A DNA stretch of 64,000 bases from Clostridia bacterium (GCA_017475185.1 JAFVGB010000015.1:80150-144149), one strand, 5' to 3'; positions 44,331 to 52,524 are shown, numbered from the stretch's first letter. Notes: generated from the letters alone by a model not told the origin. A program made the numbers and translations.

Positions 44331-46542
44331 ATGGATAAGGAAACATTTTTAGAAGAGGAAAAAAAGCTAAAAAGTACGGTAGCTAAAATCACAGAAGAAG
44401 AAACATCCATTGAAGACACATTAAGTAAAGCTGACATGAATTATGACATGGAAAATTTAGCAAAAGGTCAAGTTTTACAAATGTATGTTAACAAACTGGC
44501 AAATATGAAAAAGTTAAAAAATACACCATATTTTGCAAGAATGGATTTTCAAGAAAAAGAAAAAAACAAAGAGACATTTTACATTGGAAAGCTATCAGTT
44601 CTAGATAGCAAAACACTGGAGCCGATAGTGGTTGACTGGAGAGCTCCGATTTCAAATCTTTATTACGAAGGAAAAATTGGCAAAGCAAGTTACAAATCAT
44701 TAGGTGAGCAAATTGAAGGAGAGATATTTCTTAAAAGACAGTATGTTATTGAAAATCAAAAACTTAAGAAATATGTTGATATCAATGTTACAGGAAATGA
44801 TGAATTACTTCAAAATGCTCTAGAAGAAAAAGCAGACGACAGATTAAAAAACATAGTTGCAACAATTCAAGATGAACAAAACAGAATTATAAGAGCGCCA
44901 ATTAATTCACCTTTAATAGTTCAAGGTGTTGCCGGTAGCCGGAAAGACTACTATTGCACTTCACAGAATAGCGTATTTAATCTATAATTATGAAAAGGAA
45001 TTTAGACCAGAAGAGTTCATGATTATAGCACCAACGAAATTTTTTCTAAATTATATTTCCAATATACTTCCAGATTTAGGAGTAAATGATGTAAAACAAT
45101 ATACATTTGAAGATTTTGCCTATGATGTTATTGGTAAAAGATTGAAGATTTCTGACAATAATGAGAAATTGGTTATGATTGTTAATAATGACATTGCTAA
45201 AGAATATCAAGGAAAAGTAGATGTTATTTTGCAGGAATCTAAATTTAAATCATCAATTAGTTTTAAGAATGTTATTGATGATTATTTAAAGTACGTTGAA
45301 GCTAATTTTATACCGAAAGAAGATTTTTGTTATGATGGTAGAACAATAATGAGTTATGAAGATATTAATGAATTATTTGTTAATACATATAATATGTATA
45401 ATTTTACATCAAGATTAAATGAAATTGAAAAAAATCTTACATATGAATTTAGAAAAAAATCGGAAAACATTATAGATGACTTGAAATTAAAAAGAAGCAT
45501 AGCTATCGAAAAACTTACAGGATCTGAACGTATAGAAACATATGAAAAATTTGAAAAGAAAATTAAGTTAATTGAAAAAGATTATAAAAAGATTATTAAA
45601 GAATATTTGAAAAAGATACCAAATAAAACTTGCATAGAGTATTATAAAGACCTTTTAAAAAATGAAACATTTCAAGACCGTCCCAAAATGTTTCAAGAAT
45701 TTGAAGATATGATTAAATATATGAAAAAGTCAACACTTGAAAATTTAAGTAAAAATGAAATCACATTTGAAGATTTAGCACCACTTATGTATCTACAATA
45801 TAAAATTAATGGTATAAAAGAAAAGGCAAGAGTAAAACATGTTGTAATAGATGAGGCACAGGATTATGGAGAATTTCAATTTGATGTTTTGAAAACAATT
45901 TTAAATAGTAATTCAATGACAATTTTAGGAGATATTGCACAGGGAGTTCATTATTATAGAGGAATTGAAAATTGGAAGAGATTTATAGATGTTGAGTTTT
46001 CAGATGTTAATGCAACATACACGACTTTAAAGAAAACATATAGAACAACGAAGGAAATAATGGATGTTGCAAATTCAGTAATTAGTAAATTACCTGATTA
46101 TGAAAAAGAATTTATAGTGCTTGGAGAACCAGTTATTGATAGGAAAAATTCTATTAATATCCAGGAGAAAGAGAATGAGGAAGAACTTATAGAATCTATA
46201 AATCAGCGAATAAATGATTATTTAGCTAATAATTACAAATCAATAGCAATAATTGGAAAAGATATGAATGAATGTAAGAAACTTCAGAAAAGTCTTAGTA
46301 AGCTAAGAGAGGATGTTAAATTAATTCAAGGAAAGGATTCTGAATATAATGCTGGAATTTCAATTGTCCCATCATATTTGGCAAAAGGATTGGAATTTGA
46401 TTGTGTAATTATTTCTAATGCTAATAATGAAAAATATAGTAATAATAGTTTGGATATTAAGCTACTATATGTTACTATTACAAGGGCTATGAGTAAGTTG
46501 GATGTTTTTTATACCGGAAATATGTCTGAATTACTTAAATAA
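44331..46542 (+). pseudogene. helD: HelD-like UvrD-family helicase, frame shifted at one CGG
   Basis: Joined, the product is about 736 residues, the usual size of HelD, the helicase-like factor that removes stalled RNA polymerase. The N-terminal part (to residue 203) ends in VVDWRAPISNLYY and INSPLIVQGVAGS. The frame breaks at an in-frame CGG (44940-44942) within Walker A. Skipping one base restores AGSGKTT and the downstream frame (VVIDEAQDYGEFQ, GLEFDCVII, TRAMSKL). No other damage is seen. A mini-repeat is carried in frame near 45663-45695. AGAGGAGG precedes the ATG. Confidence 0.85.
45663..45695 (-). repeat. GGGACGG-type mini-repeat, copy 5, inside helD
   Basis: TGAAACATTT (45663-45672) and AAATGTTTCA (45686-45695) flank the reverse-orientation core AAGACCGTCCC. 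It keeps the reading frame and encodes ETFQDRPKMFQ. Confidence 0.75.
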
Positions 46543-46578
46543 AACTATGCAAAATTTATATTTTAAAGGAGAAATAAA

Positions 46579-47079
46579 ATGAGTAATTTTTATAAAAAAA
46601 TAGAAAAGATTTGTAAAGAAAATAAAAAAGTGGCAATGTTTATAGATATGGATGGAACAATAGTAGAGTACAAAGTTTTTCCAGAGGGAAAGCTGACTAC
46701 TGATACAAAGGGAGAGTTTTTAGATGGAGAGCCAATTAATGCTGTAATTAATACTTTAAGAGAAATAAATGAAATTGATAATATAGATTTATATATTTTA
46801 TCTCTTTCTAGAAGTAATATAATTGTATATGAGAAAAAAATATGGTTAAACAAATATGTTGACTTTATAGATAAGAATAATTGGATTATAATTAACAAAG
46901 AAAAATGCGAGTATAATAACGAGAATAGAGATTTTATAAAAGCAGAAAAGATGATGGAAAAAAGAGATAAATATGATTTTATGATATTATTAGATGATGA
47001 TCATAAGATTTTGAGAAGAACACAGGAGAAAATGGAGAATAGAGGATGTGTTTTTCATTTATCTTCTGCTGTTATATAG
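46579..47079 (+). CDS. HAD-family hydrolase, 5'(3')-nucleotidase-like
   Basis: The 166-residue protein begins its domain with MFIDMDGTIVEYK, the DxDxT nucleophile motif of HAD phosphatases. ILSLSRSN and ILLDDDHKILRR fit motifs II and IV. The size and order resemble deoxyribonucleotidase-like proteins. AAAGGAG precedes the ATG. It follows helD by 36 bases and may be co-transcribed. Confidence 0.65.
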   Translation: MSNFYKKIEKICKENKKVAMFIDMDGTIVEYKVFPEGKLTTDTKGEFLDGEPINAVINTLREINEIDNIDLYILSLSRSNIIVYEKKIWLNKYVDFIDKNNWIIINKEKCEYNNENRDFIKAEKMMEKRDKYDFMILLDDDHKILRRTQEKMENRGCVFHLSSAVI

Positions 47080-47103
47080 ATAATTTAGTTAATGTGAGTA
47101 GCA

Positions 47104-47133
47104 TTGACATATAAATAAAAAGCATGATATAAT
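47104..47133 (+). promoter_or_regulatory. SigA promoter of the 209-aa gene
   Basis: TTGACA (47104-47109), 18 bases, TATAAT (47128-47133). Confidence 0.75.
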
Positions 47134-47150
47134 TTACCTATTAATTTTTT

Positions 47151-47203
47151 TCTGGTCAAGTACCAGTTGATATAGTAGGAGTTAGTAAAGGTCAGGTGCT
47201 AAC
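47151..47203 (+). promoter_or_regulatory. Conserved leader RNA motif, copy at 47.2 kb
   Basis: TCTGGTCAAG, ATATAGTAGG and the hairpin GTTAGT-AAAGGTCAGGT-GCTAAC recur at 49446-49498 with few changes. In the other copy the last stem pair is C-G in place of T-G, keeping the stem. It lies in the 5' leader of the 209-aa gene. It is a candidate cis-regulatory RNA. Confidence 0.6.
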
Positions 47204-47264
47204 AAAACCGTAATAAAAAGTGAGAGCGTCACTTAAAAACCTAATAATTTAGGAGGAAATCATA

Positions 47265-47894
47265 ATGAAAAGAAAAGTACACTACGCAATCCTTGAAGAC
47301 ATGAAGAAGTATGTTAAGGATTTTAATCCTGATGATTATGAAAAAGATCTTGGCTATACAGATAAGGCTGTTCTTTCATATTTGCAGGATTACTACGACA
47401 AGAATTTACCTGTTGATGTTACGGCATGGATACGGGTAAACGAACCAAAAGAAACACTCATTTATAGAAAAGCACAGGGTGAACAAGTTTGCTTTGTTCG
47501 GGATGTAATCAACGATAGATTAGTTTTTGCAGATAAGGGATGGGATGAGCATGATGACCCTATGGTAATTTCTCATCATTATTCTAAATCAGTAAAACTG
47601 CCGGTGTTTCAGATTACTCGTGAGGATCTTGGCATAGAATTTGTTCTTAGGTGCAATATTTATGACTGGAAGATTTCTGTAAAATCAGAAAAACCACTGG
47701 ATTTCGATTTTATGGGGCTTTTTGATCCAAAGGAAGTTGTAAATCGTTATTGTTGTGAAGGATTTCCAGAAGACAAAATCTATGGTAGCTACGAACAGAA
47801 TAATTCGGAGTTTACTATAGAAATTGGTTCCGAATACAAGGTGTATACATTCTTCTTTTTGCTGATGAATTATCTGGGGATAAAGAATGTTTAG
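47265..47894 (+). CDS. Hypothetical protein, 209 aa
   Basis: The protein begins MKRKVHYAILEDMKKYVKDF and looks like a soluble alpha/beta protein with no signal peptide. No family was recognised. TTAGGAGG precedes the ATG. It has a private promoter, a conserved leader motif and accessory-type codons (CGG, CTG, CAG). It may be co-transcribed with the 69-aa membrane protein. Confidence 0.6.
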   Translation: MKRKVHYAILEDMKKYVKDFNPDDYEKDLGYTDKAVLSYLQDYYDKNLPVDVTAWIRVNEPKETLIYRKAQGEQVCFVRDVINDRLVFADKGWDEHDDPMVISHHYSKSVKLPVFQITREDLGIEFVLRCNIYDWKISVKSEKPLDFDFMGLFDPKEVVNRYCCEGFPEDKIYGSYEQNNSEFTIEIGSEYKVYTFFFLLMNYLGIKNV

Positions 47895-47933
47895 AACTTT
47901 TAACTAGATTTTTGCAAAAAGGAGTAAGTATAT

Positions 47934-48143
47934 ATGCTTGCATGGATATTGATATGTACAGGAATGACTATTTGGTTTGTCACTGGGCTTTATATTATGA
48001 CTCGAGATTTTTCTAGCAAAAAAGCAGAGAAACTAAAAGATTGGAAACACCCAATAAGCAATAGGAAATACAAAAGGTTTTTAAAATCTGCAGGTTGGAA
48101 GGCTATTAATAAAATTATAGTTGAGTGTGATTATAATGAATGA
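47934..48143 (+). CDS. Small membrane protein, 69 aa
   Basis: It begins MLAWILICTGMTIWFVTGLY, a single transmembrane segment, followed by a basic cytoplasmic tail (KAEKLKDWKHPISNRKYKRF). AAAAGGAG precedes the ATG. It lies 39 bases after the 209-aa gene and before a terminator. Function unknown. Confidence 0.6.
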   Translation: MLAWILICTGMTIWFVTGLYIMTRDFSSKKAEKLKDWKHPISNRKYKRFLKSAGWKAINKIIVECDYNE

Positions 48144-48148
48144 CCAAA

Positions 48149-48185
48149 AACCGAAGCTATCAACTTTGATAGCTTCGGTTTTTAT
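48149..48185 (+). terminator. Terminator after the 69-aa gene
   Basis: AAACCGAAGCTATCAA pairs with TTGATAGCTTCGGTTT and is followed by T. Confidence 0.85.
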
Positions 48186-48187
48186 CT

Positions 48188-48243
48188 TAACAGTTTTTTA
48201 AACCATTTTGTTGTAAACAACAAAATGGTTTGAAAAAACTGTA
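48188..48243. repeat. Short perfect inverted repeat
   Basis: AAACCATTTTGTTG and CAACAAAATGGTTT with outer ACAGTTTTTT and AAAAAACTGT form a hairpin of about 25 bp with a four-base loop. No gene is inside. It may be a further terminator or a small mobile hairpin. Confidence 0.6.
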
Positions 48244-48260
48244 AAAATAAAAGAATAATG

Positions 48261-48289
48261 TTGAAATAACTATAATTTTATGATATAAT
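48261..48289 (+). promoter_or_regulatory. SigA promoter upstream of mazF-like gene
   Basis: TTGAAA (48261-48266), 17 bases, TATAAT (48284-48289). The sequence after the -10 resembles the promoter regions at 56251 and 60590. Confidence 0.65.
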
Positions 48290-48346
48290 TACAAACAATA
48301 GTTCACATATATAAAATTTTAATATTATAACTAAAATAATAAACGA

Positions 48347-48394
48347 AGCAAGAACTAAATTTCTAAAAGAAAGGGGTGTTCTTGCTTTTTTTAT
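48347..48394 (+). terminator. Leader terminator/attenuator before mazF-like gene
   Basis: AAGCAAGAAC pairs with GTTCTTGCTT followed by TTTTTT. It would end a transcript of about 100 nt from the promoter at 48261, before the coding region. Confidence 0.65.
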
Positions 48395-48429
48395 ATTTAG
48401 AAGATTAGTAAATAAAAACGTAAAAAATA

Positions 48430-48465
48430 TTTTAACGTTTTATTGCTGTTAGTAAAACGTTAAAA
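48430..48465. promoter_or_regulatory. 13-base dyad before mazF-like gene
   Basis: TTTTAACGTTTTA (48430-48442) and TAAAACGTTAAAA (48453-48465) are perfect inverted copies about 30 bases before the ATG. It could be an operator or an RNA hairpin near the ribosome binding site. Confidence 0.6.
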
Positions 48466-48495
48466 GAGTATTAATAGCAATGGAGGTATGATTAT

Positions 48496-49191
48496 ATGAA
48501 TAATGAAGAGATAGAAACAAAGAATAAAGCAATAGTTCACAAGGACAATTCTTTAAATAGATTAGATTTATCATTTATAAAGCATATAGAATTGAATGAA
48601 TACAAAAAAAGCGAATTACTTGCATATTGGATACATGATTATGCAGTATATCATGATGAAGAGAGGACTTTTGATATTAGTAAATCAGGAGTATTTCAAA
48701 GAGGAGAAGTGATTAAGGTAAATTTAGGATTTAATATAGGAAATGAGCTAGGAGGAATGCATTATTGTGTTGTATTGAGTAAATATGATAACACAAGAAA
48801 TGGAGCTTTGAATGTCATACCACTAACTTCAAAGAAAGCAAATAAACGATATGATTATAGCTGCGTGAATTTGGGAGATGAACTTTATACAATTTTTCTA
48901 GATAAAATTAAAAAGAAAAAACAAAAATTACAACAAATAATGGACAGATTGGATAGAATAGAAGATATTCCACTTAGAATAAAAAAAGAGATGGATAAAG
49001 AAAAAGTATATATAGAAACAATGCAAAATCAAATTGAAAAATTGAAACAAGACAGTATTGTATTAATTAATCAAATAACTACGATAAGCAAGCAAAGGAT
49101 ATTTTATGATGATGTTTTCAAGAAGATCCGTATATCTAATAACAGTTTAGATTTAATTGATAAACAAGTAATAAAAAGTTTTACAAAATAA
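48496..49191 (+). CDS. MazF/PemK-like toxin-fold protein with coiled coil
   Basis: The 231-residue protein has a PemK/MazF-type core (FQRGEVIKVNLGFNIGNELG, then HYCVVLSK and NVIPLTSK, about residues 68-120). A long Lys/Gln-rich coiled coil (about 137-200) follows. MazF proteins are endoribonucleases. No protein antitoxin gene is adjacent. TGGAGG precedes the ATG. It may be a lone toxin or a regulatory RNA-binding protein. Confidence 0.7.
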   Translation: MNNEEIETKNKAIVHKDNSLNRLDLSFIKHIELNEYKKSELLAYWIHDYAVYHDEERTFDISKSGVFQRGEVIKVNLGFNIGNELGGMHYCVVLSKYDNTRNGALNVIPLTSKKANKRYDYSCVNLGDELYTIFLDKIKKKKQKLQQIMDRLDRIEDIPLRIKKEMDKEKVYIETMQNQIEKLKQDSIVLINQITTISKQRIFYDDVFKKIRISNNSLDLIDKQVIKSFTK

Positions 49192-49194
49192 AAA

Positions 49195-49263
49195 GAGGAG
49201 AGTTGCTTATGAACTCTCCAAAGTCTTTGTAGACTCCCGTCTCTCTACATAAGTAGAGGAGGG
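49195..49263 (+). other. Three successive short hairpins after mazF-like gene
   Basis: GAGAGTT/AACTCTC, AGTCT/AGACT and CTCTAC/GTAGAG follow each other within 70 bases. No T-run follows directly, so this is not a simple terminator. It may be a structured 3' UTR or small RNA. Confidence 0.4.
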
Positions 49264-49396
49264 TTAAGTTAAATATATTGTAACATATAATATTTAACAT
49301 GTCAAATTAAATTTGACTATATTAGTATATTTTTTTATAAATAAATTATGCATACAAATTTACTATTTAGATATTTATATTTAAAAAAATGAAAAA

Positions 49397-49425
49397 TTGA
49401 CATCTATATAAAATTGAAATATAAT
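49397..49425 (+). promoter_or_regulatory. SigA promoter of the 102-aa gene
   Basis: TTGACA (49397-49402), 17 bases, TATAAT (49420-49425). Confidence 0.75.
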
Positions 49426-49445
49426 TAAAACATTAAATTTTTTAA

Positions 49446-49498
49446 TCTGGTCAAGCAACAGTTAATATAGTAGGCGTTAGCAAAGGTCAGGTGCTAAC
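49446..49498 (+). promoter_or_regulatory. Conserved leader RNA motif, copy at 49.5 kb
   Basis: The second copy of the leader motif of 47151-47203: TCTGGTCAAG, ATATAGTAGG and a perfect GTTAGC-AAAGGTCAGGT-GCTAAC hairpin. It starts about 20 bases after the promoter -10 box. Confidence 0.6.
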
Positions 49499-49561
49499 AT
49501 AACCCAGTCAAGTTCAAATGAACAATATATTTGTAAAACCATCACATTGGAGGCATATTAT

Positions 49562-49870
49562 ATGATAACCAAATCAAAAGATGGAAAATTCGATATTTCA
49601 GAATTCAAATACTCAGGAATGGGTGTAGAAAAAAACTGCATAGGAGTTTCATTTCGTGCAAAACCGGGAATACCAATTACGCTAACAGATATAGCAAATG
49701 CTATTGCAGATTGTTATTCTCAATATGATTTTATGAAAAGAAAGCTTGCTCCCGATATTTATGCTGTTGTTATTTTAAAGGATAACAGAACTTTTGAGTT
49801 CAAGGTGAGTTGGGAAGTTGAGGATACTGATTATTTAATTACTATTGCAAAACAAATTGAATTGCAATAA
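49562..49870 (+). CDS. Hypothetical protein, 102 aa
   Basis: The protein begins MITKSKDGKFDISEFKYSGM and appears to be a small soluble alpha/beta domain. The start at 49562 follows TTGGAGG eight bases away. No family was recognised. It shares a leader motif, but no clear protein similarity, with the 209-aa gene at 47265. Confidence 0.6.
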   Translation: MITKSKDGKFDISEFKYSGMGVEKNCIGVSFRAKPGIPITLTDIANAIADCYSQYDFMKRKLAPDIYAVVILKDNRTFEFKVSWEVEDTDYLITIAKQIELQ

Positions 49871-49892
49871 AAATTCAAACTGACCAAAATTA

Positions 49893-49932
49893 AAGAACAT
49901 TTTGCTGTAATATGCAGAATGTTCTTTTTTAA
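49893..49932 (+). terminator. Terminator of the 102-aa gene
   Basis: AAAGAACATT pairs with AATGTTCTTT and is followed by TTTT. Confidence 0.8.
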
Positions 49933-49992
49933 ATAAATTGACATTTACATAAAAACATAGTATCATAAATACATACGAAAGGAGTGATAATT

Positions 49993-50028
49993 ATGATTAA
50001 AAGTAACAAGAGAGTGGTTTTAAATTAA
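49993..50028 (+). CDS. Leader peptide MIKSNKRVVLN upstream of MFS exporter
   Basis: An 11-codon frame follows AAAGGAG and a TTGACA-17-TATCAT promoter (49938-49966). Its last codons lie in AGTGGTTT (50013-50020), which can pair with AAATCACT further down the leader. The arrangement resembles translational or transcriptional attenuators of antibiotic-resistance genes. It lies 112 bases before the exporter gene. Confidence 0.5.
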   Translation: MIKSNKRVVLN

Positions 50029-50139
50029 TAAATATTAAAACATTCATTGTTAAATAAAAACATTTGAGGTTATATTTTTGATTTGAAATCACTTTAGGAG
50101 CGGAATAACTAAATAAATCAAAAATAAGGAGAACTGAAA

Positions 50140-51381
50140 ATGAAAGAAAATTTAAAAAAAGACGTAAGTACTAAGGAAAAAAGCAGTTTGGGAAATCAGA
50201 ACCGTCCCAATTTCCCACAAGAGAAAAATGTCGTAAAAACAAACATAAGAACAATGGGATTGTTAAATCTTCTAATGGACTTCAAATTATATGGTGCGTT
50301 TGCAATAATTTATTATTCACAAATATCAAATTCAATGATGTTAGGAATGAGCATATTTAGTATAACAATGATTGCAAGTGCGATTTTTGAATTTCCAACT
50401 GGAATAATCGCAGATAAAATTGGAAGAAAGAATACGGTTATTATGGGATGTATCAATTCATTAATATATGCAGTAATTCTAGCTGTAACTGGTTCATATG
50501 CAGGATTAATATTTGCAGCGATTTTTGAAGGATTAGAAAGAGCGTTTTTTAGTGGAAATAACAATGCTTTTATATATGATACATTAAAAGAAGAGGGCAA
50601 AGAGAGCGAGTATAAGCATTACTTAGGTAAAACAAATTCAATGTATTATATGGCAGGAATATTAAGTACAGTGCTAGGAGCGGTTGTAGCATATTTTACA
50701 TCAATAAGGATGCTGATGATTATTTCAGTAATTCCAAGGATTTTTGAAGTGATTTTATCACTTAGATTAAAGGATGTAAAAAGATATTCAAACGAAGATG
50801 AAAATGTTTTGGCACAGGTGAAGAATGTAGTTAAGCTAGTGAAGAATAACAAGGTTTTAAAAAGACAAATTATAGCAGATGGAATTTCAGATGGGATAGG
50901 AGAGGCAACATTTCAATTTAGAAGTGAGTTTTACAAAATGGTATGGCCTATATGGGCTGTTGGAATACCAGGAATTTTAGCTAATATTGGATCTTTCTTT
51001 GGAAGTTGGTTTAGTGGAAAGATACTAAAGAAATGGGTAAATGAGAAATTAATTATTTTTTCCAATGTATTTAGCATTGTATCAAATTGGGTAAGCTTGC
51101 TGATGAATAATATATTCTCTCCATTTATAATGGTTACAAATTCAGTATTCCCAACAGATGTGGCTAAAAATGATATTTCACAAAGTTTATATAAAGATGA
51201 ATATAGAAGTAGTATGGGATCGTTGAAGTCGCTTGTGGGAAGCATATTATATGCAATTTTTGCTGTTTTAGTTGGTGCAATTGCAGATTGGAAAGGTGCT
51301 GTGTTTGCTTTATTTGTTGGACAGTTTATGAAGTTTATTGTTGTAGGGTTATATGGAAGAATTTATAAATTAAGAAAATAA
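50140..51381 (+). CDS. MFS drug-efflux-type transporter
   Basis: The 413-residue membrane protein has about ten to twelve hydrophobic segments and the MFS loop GIIADKIGRKNTVIMG (about residues 88-103), as in macrolide or multidrug exporters. Its hydrophilic N-terminus contains an in-frame mini-repeat (encoding SLGNQNRPNFPQ). AAGGAG precedes the ATG. A leader peptide upstream suggests drug-responsive control. The substrate is unknown. Confidence 0.8.
   Translation: MKENLKKDVSTKEKSSLGNQNRPNFPQEKNVVKTNIRTMGLLNLLMDFKLYGAFAIIYYSQISNSMMLGMSIFSITMIASAIFEFPTGIIADKIGRKNTVIMGCINSLIYAVILAVTGSYAGLIFAAIFEGLERAFFSGNNNAFIYDTLKEEGKESEYKHYLGKTNSMYYMAGILSTVLGAVVAYFTSIRMLMIISVIPRIFEVILSLRLKDVKRYSNEDENVLAQVKNVVKLVKNNKVLKRQIIADGISDGIGEATFQFRSEFYKMVWPIWAVGIPGILANIGSFFGSWFSGKILKKWVNEKLIIFSNVFSIVSNWVSLLMNNIFSPFIMVTNSVFPTDVAKNDISQSLYKDEYRSSMGSLKSLVGSILYAIFAVLVGAIADWKGAVFALFVGQFMKFIVVGLYGRIYKLRK
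50189..50217 (-). repeat. GGGACGG-type mini-repeat, copy 6, inside MFS gene
   Basis: TGGGAAAT (50189-50196) and ATTTCCCA (50210-50217) flank AGAACCGTCCCA. The arms are unlike copies 1-5 but complementary. It is in frame within the transporter's N-terminal tail. Confidence 0.7.
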
Positions 51382-51413
51382 AAAAGAAGTTATCGGTTCG
51401 ATAACTTCTTTTT
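51381..51413. terminator. Bidirectional terminator of MFS gene and tRNA-Leu
   Basis: AAAGAAGTTATC pairs with GATAACTTCTTT; T-rich tracts are present on both strands. Confidence 0.85.
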
Positions 51414-51496
51414 GGTGCGGATGAAGGGACTTGAACCCCCACGTCGTTGACACTGGTTCCTAAGACCAGCGCGTCTGCCAATTCCGCCACATCCGC
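51413..51496 (-). tRNA. tRNA-Leu(TAG)
   Basis: On the minus strand the acceptor GCGGATG pairs with CATCCGC. The D-arm, long variable arm and TTCAAGTC T-loop are those of a class II leucine tRNA. The anticodon loop CTTAGGA gives TAG (codon CUA). CCA is encoded at 51413-51415. Confidence 0.93.
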
Positions 51497-51508
51497 ATTA
51501 CAAAATTA

Positions 51509-51538
51509 ATATTACCACAAATAATTATAAGTTGTCAA
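51509..51538 (-). promoter_or_regulatory. SigA promoter of tRNA-Leu
   Basis: On the minus strand TTGACA (51533-51538), 18 bases, TAATAT (51509-51514). Confidence 0.6.
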
Positions 51539-51616
51539 GACAATTGAAAAATTATTTCATAAATTTTTAATTTTATTATATTATTTTCTGTTTTTTTATA
51601 AAGATGTCAAACGAAC

Positions 51617-51645
51617 TTGACATTCAATAAAAAAAGAAATATAAT
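51617..51645 (+). promoter_or_regulatory. Consensus SigA promoter of XRE/ABC operon
   Basis: TTGACA (51617-51622), 17 bases, TATAAT (51640-51645). Confidence 0.8.
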
Positions 51646-51651
51646 CAAGTA

Positions 51652-51667
51652 AATGTAACATTACATT
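51652..51667. promoter_or_regulatory. Operator palindrome AATGTAACATTACATT
   Basis: AATGTAA and TTACATT arms around CA form a 16-base palindrome at the predicted transcription start. It is a likely binding site for the XRE regulator encoded next. Confidence 0.65.
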
Positions 51668-51685
51668 AAAAAGGATAGTGATAGT

Positions 51686-51883
51686 TTGAAAAATTTGGTT
51701 GAAGAATTAAGAAAATCAAGAAATGAAAAACAAGAAGAATTAGCACATTGTGTTGGCGTTTCTAGACAAACTATAATCTCAATAGAAAAGGGAAAATATA
51801 ACCCATCAATTATGTTAGCATTTAAAATTTCTAGGCACTTTAATAAATCAATTGAAGAGGTATTTTTTTGTGAGGAGGAATAA
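51686..51883 (+). CDS. XRE-family regulator, 65 aa
   Basis: The 65-residue protein is a single Cro/C1-type helix-turn-helix domain: EELAHCVGVSRQTIISIEKG is the DNA-binding part. It resembles the YozG-type regulators that pair with DUF2178 membrane proteins. It uses a TTG start at 51686 behind AAGGATAG. The gene order XRE, DUF2178, small TM protein, ABC ATPase, ABC permease suggests a regulated exporter operon. Confidence 0.85.
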   Translation: MKNLVEELRKSRNEKQEELAHCVGVSRQTIISIEKGKYNPSIMLAFKISRHFNKSIEEVFFCEEE

Positions 51884-51886
51884 GTT

Positions 51887-52312
51887 ATGAATAAAGAGAT
51901 TAAAAAGAAGATTATGGCTTCGGTTATAGTAATACTACTGGGAATTGTTATCTTATTTTCTACACTTATATTTAAAAATGTATTTAATGAGAATAAGATA
52001 GATTATATTACTGGCGTTTCTAGTGGTTTAATTGTAGTTGGAATGTTTATTTTTATTAAAACTATATATGCAATATCTGGTGCTGATAAAGGCCAAGAGA
52101 TGGTTAATAAATTACAAGATGAAAGATTAATTGCAATAAATAACGAAGCAAGTGGAATTACTTTCAGAATAACTACTGTAATTGCTGCAATAGCTGGTAT
52201 TGTTCTATATTTATTAGGATTAGAAAAAGAAGGAATGATATTAACAGCATTTGTTGGAATAGATACTTTAATATATCTTATGAGCTATTTTATAATTAGT
52301 AAAAGAAAATAA
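51887..52312 (+). CDS. DUF2178-like membrane protein
   Basis: The 141-residue protein has four hydrophobic segments (about 11-30, 45-62, 92-108 and 114-134) and the conserved DKGQEMVNKLQDERLIAINN loop typical of the membrane partners of small XRE regulators. It starts four bases after the regulator, behind GAGGAGG. Its role is not established. Confidence 0.75.
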   Translation: MNKEIKKKIMASVIVILLGIVILFSTLIFKNVFNENKIDYITGVSSGLIVVGMFIFIKTIYAISGADKGQEMVNKLQDERLIAINNEASGITFRITTVIAAIAGIVLYLLGLEKEGMILTAFVGIDTLIYLMSYFIISKRK

Positions 52313-52348
52313 ATAATAATATAAATATTTAAAGAAGGAGGAAAAAAC

Positions 52349-52501
52349 ATGAAAAAAGATATTATAATGAAAGTGATTATTACAATAGAATTTATATTAA
52401 TGTTATTATGTTTGCTTTTGAAAATAGACTGGTTGTTAATAGTAACAACTATTTTAATGGCTGTATGTGTTGTTTTAAGTTTCTTTTTAAAAGATAAATA
52501 A
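52349..52501 (+). CDS. Small two-segment membrane protein, 50 aa
   Basis: The product begins MKKDIIMKVIITIEFILMLL and consists of two hydrophobic stretches separated by KIDW. AGAAGGAGG precedes the ATG. It lies between the DUF2178 gene and the ABC ATPase in the same operon. Confidence 0.65.
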   Translation: MKKDIIMKVIITIEFILMLLCLLLKIDWLLIVTTILMAVCVVLSFFLKDK

Positions 52502-52524
52502 AATAAAAAAGGGAGGAGCCGAAA

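Noticed and set aside
44926..46542. Independent helicase gene starting at 44926
   Set aside because: It starts out of frame upstream of Walker A and is the continuation of the helD frame broken at 44940.
48296..48394. Type III (ToxI-like) antitoxin RNA
   Set aside because: No tandem repeat units are visible in the short transcript before the MazF-like gene.
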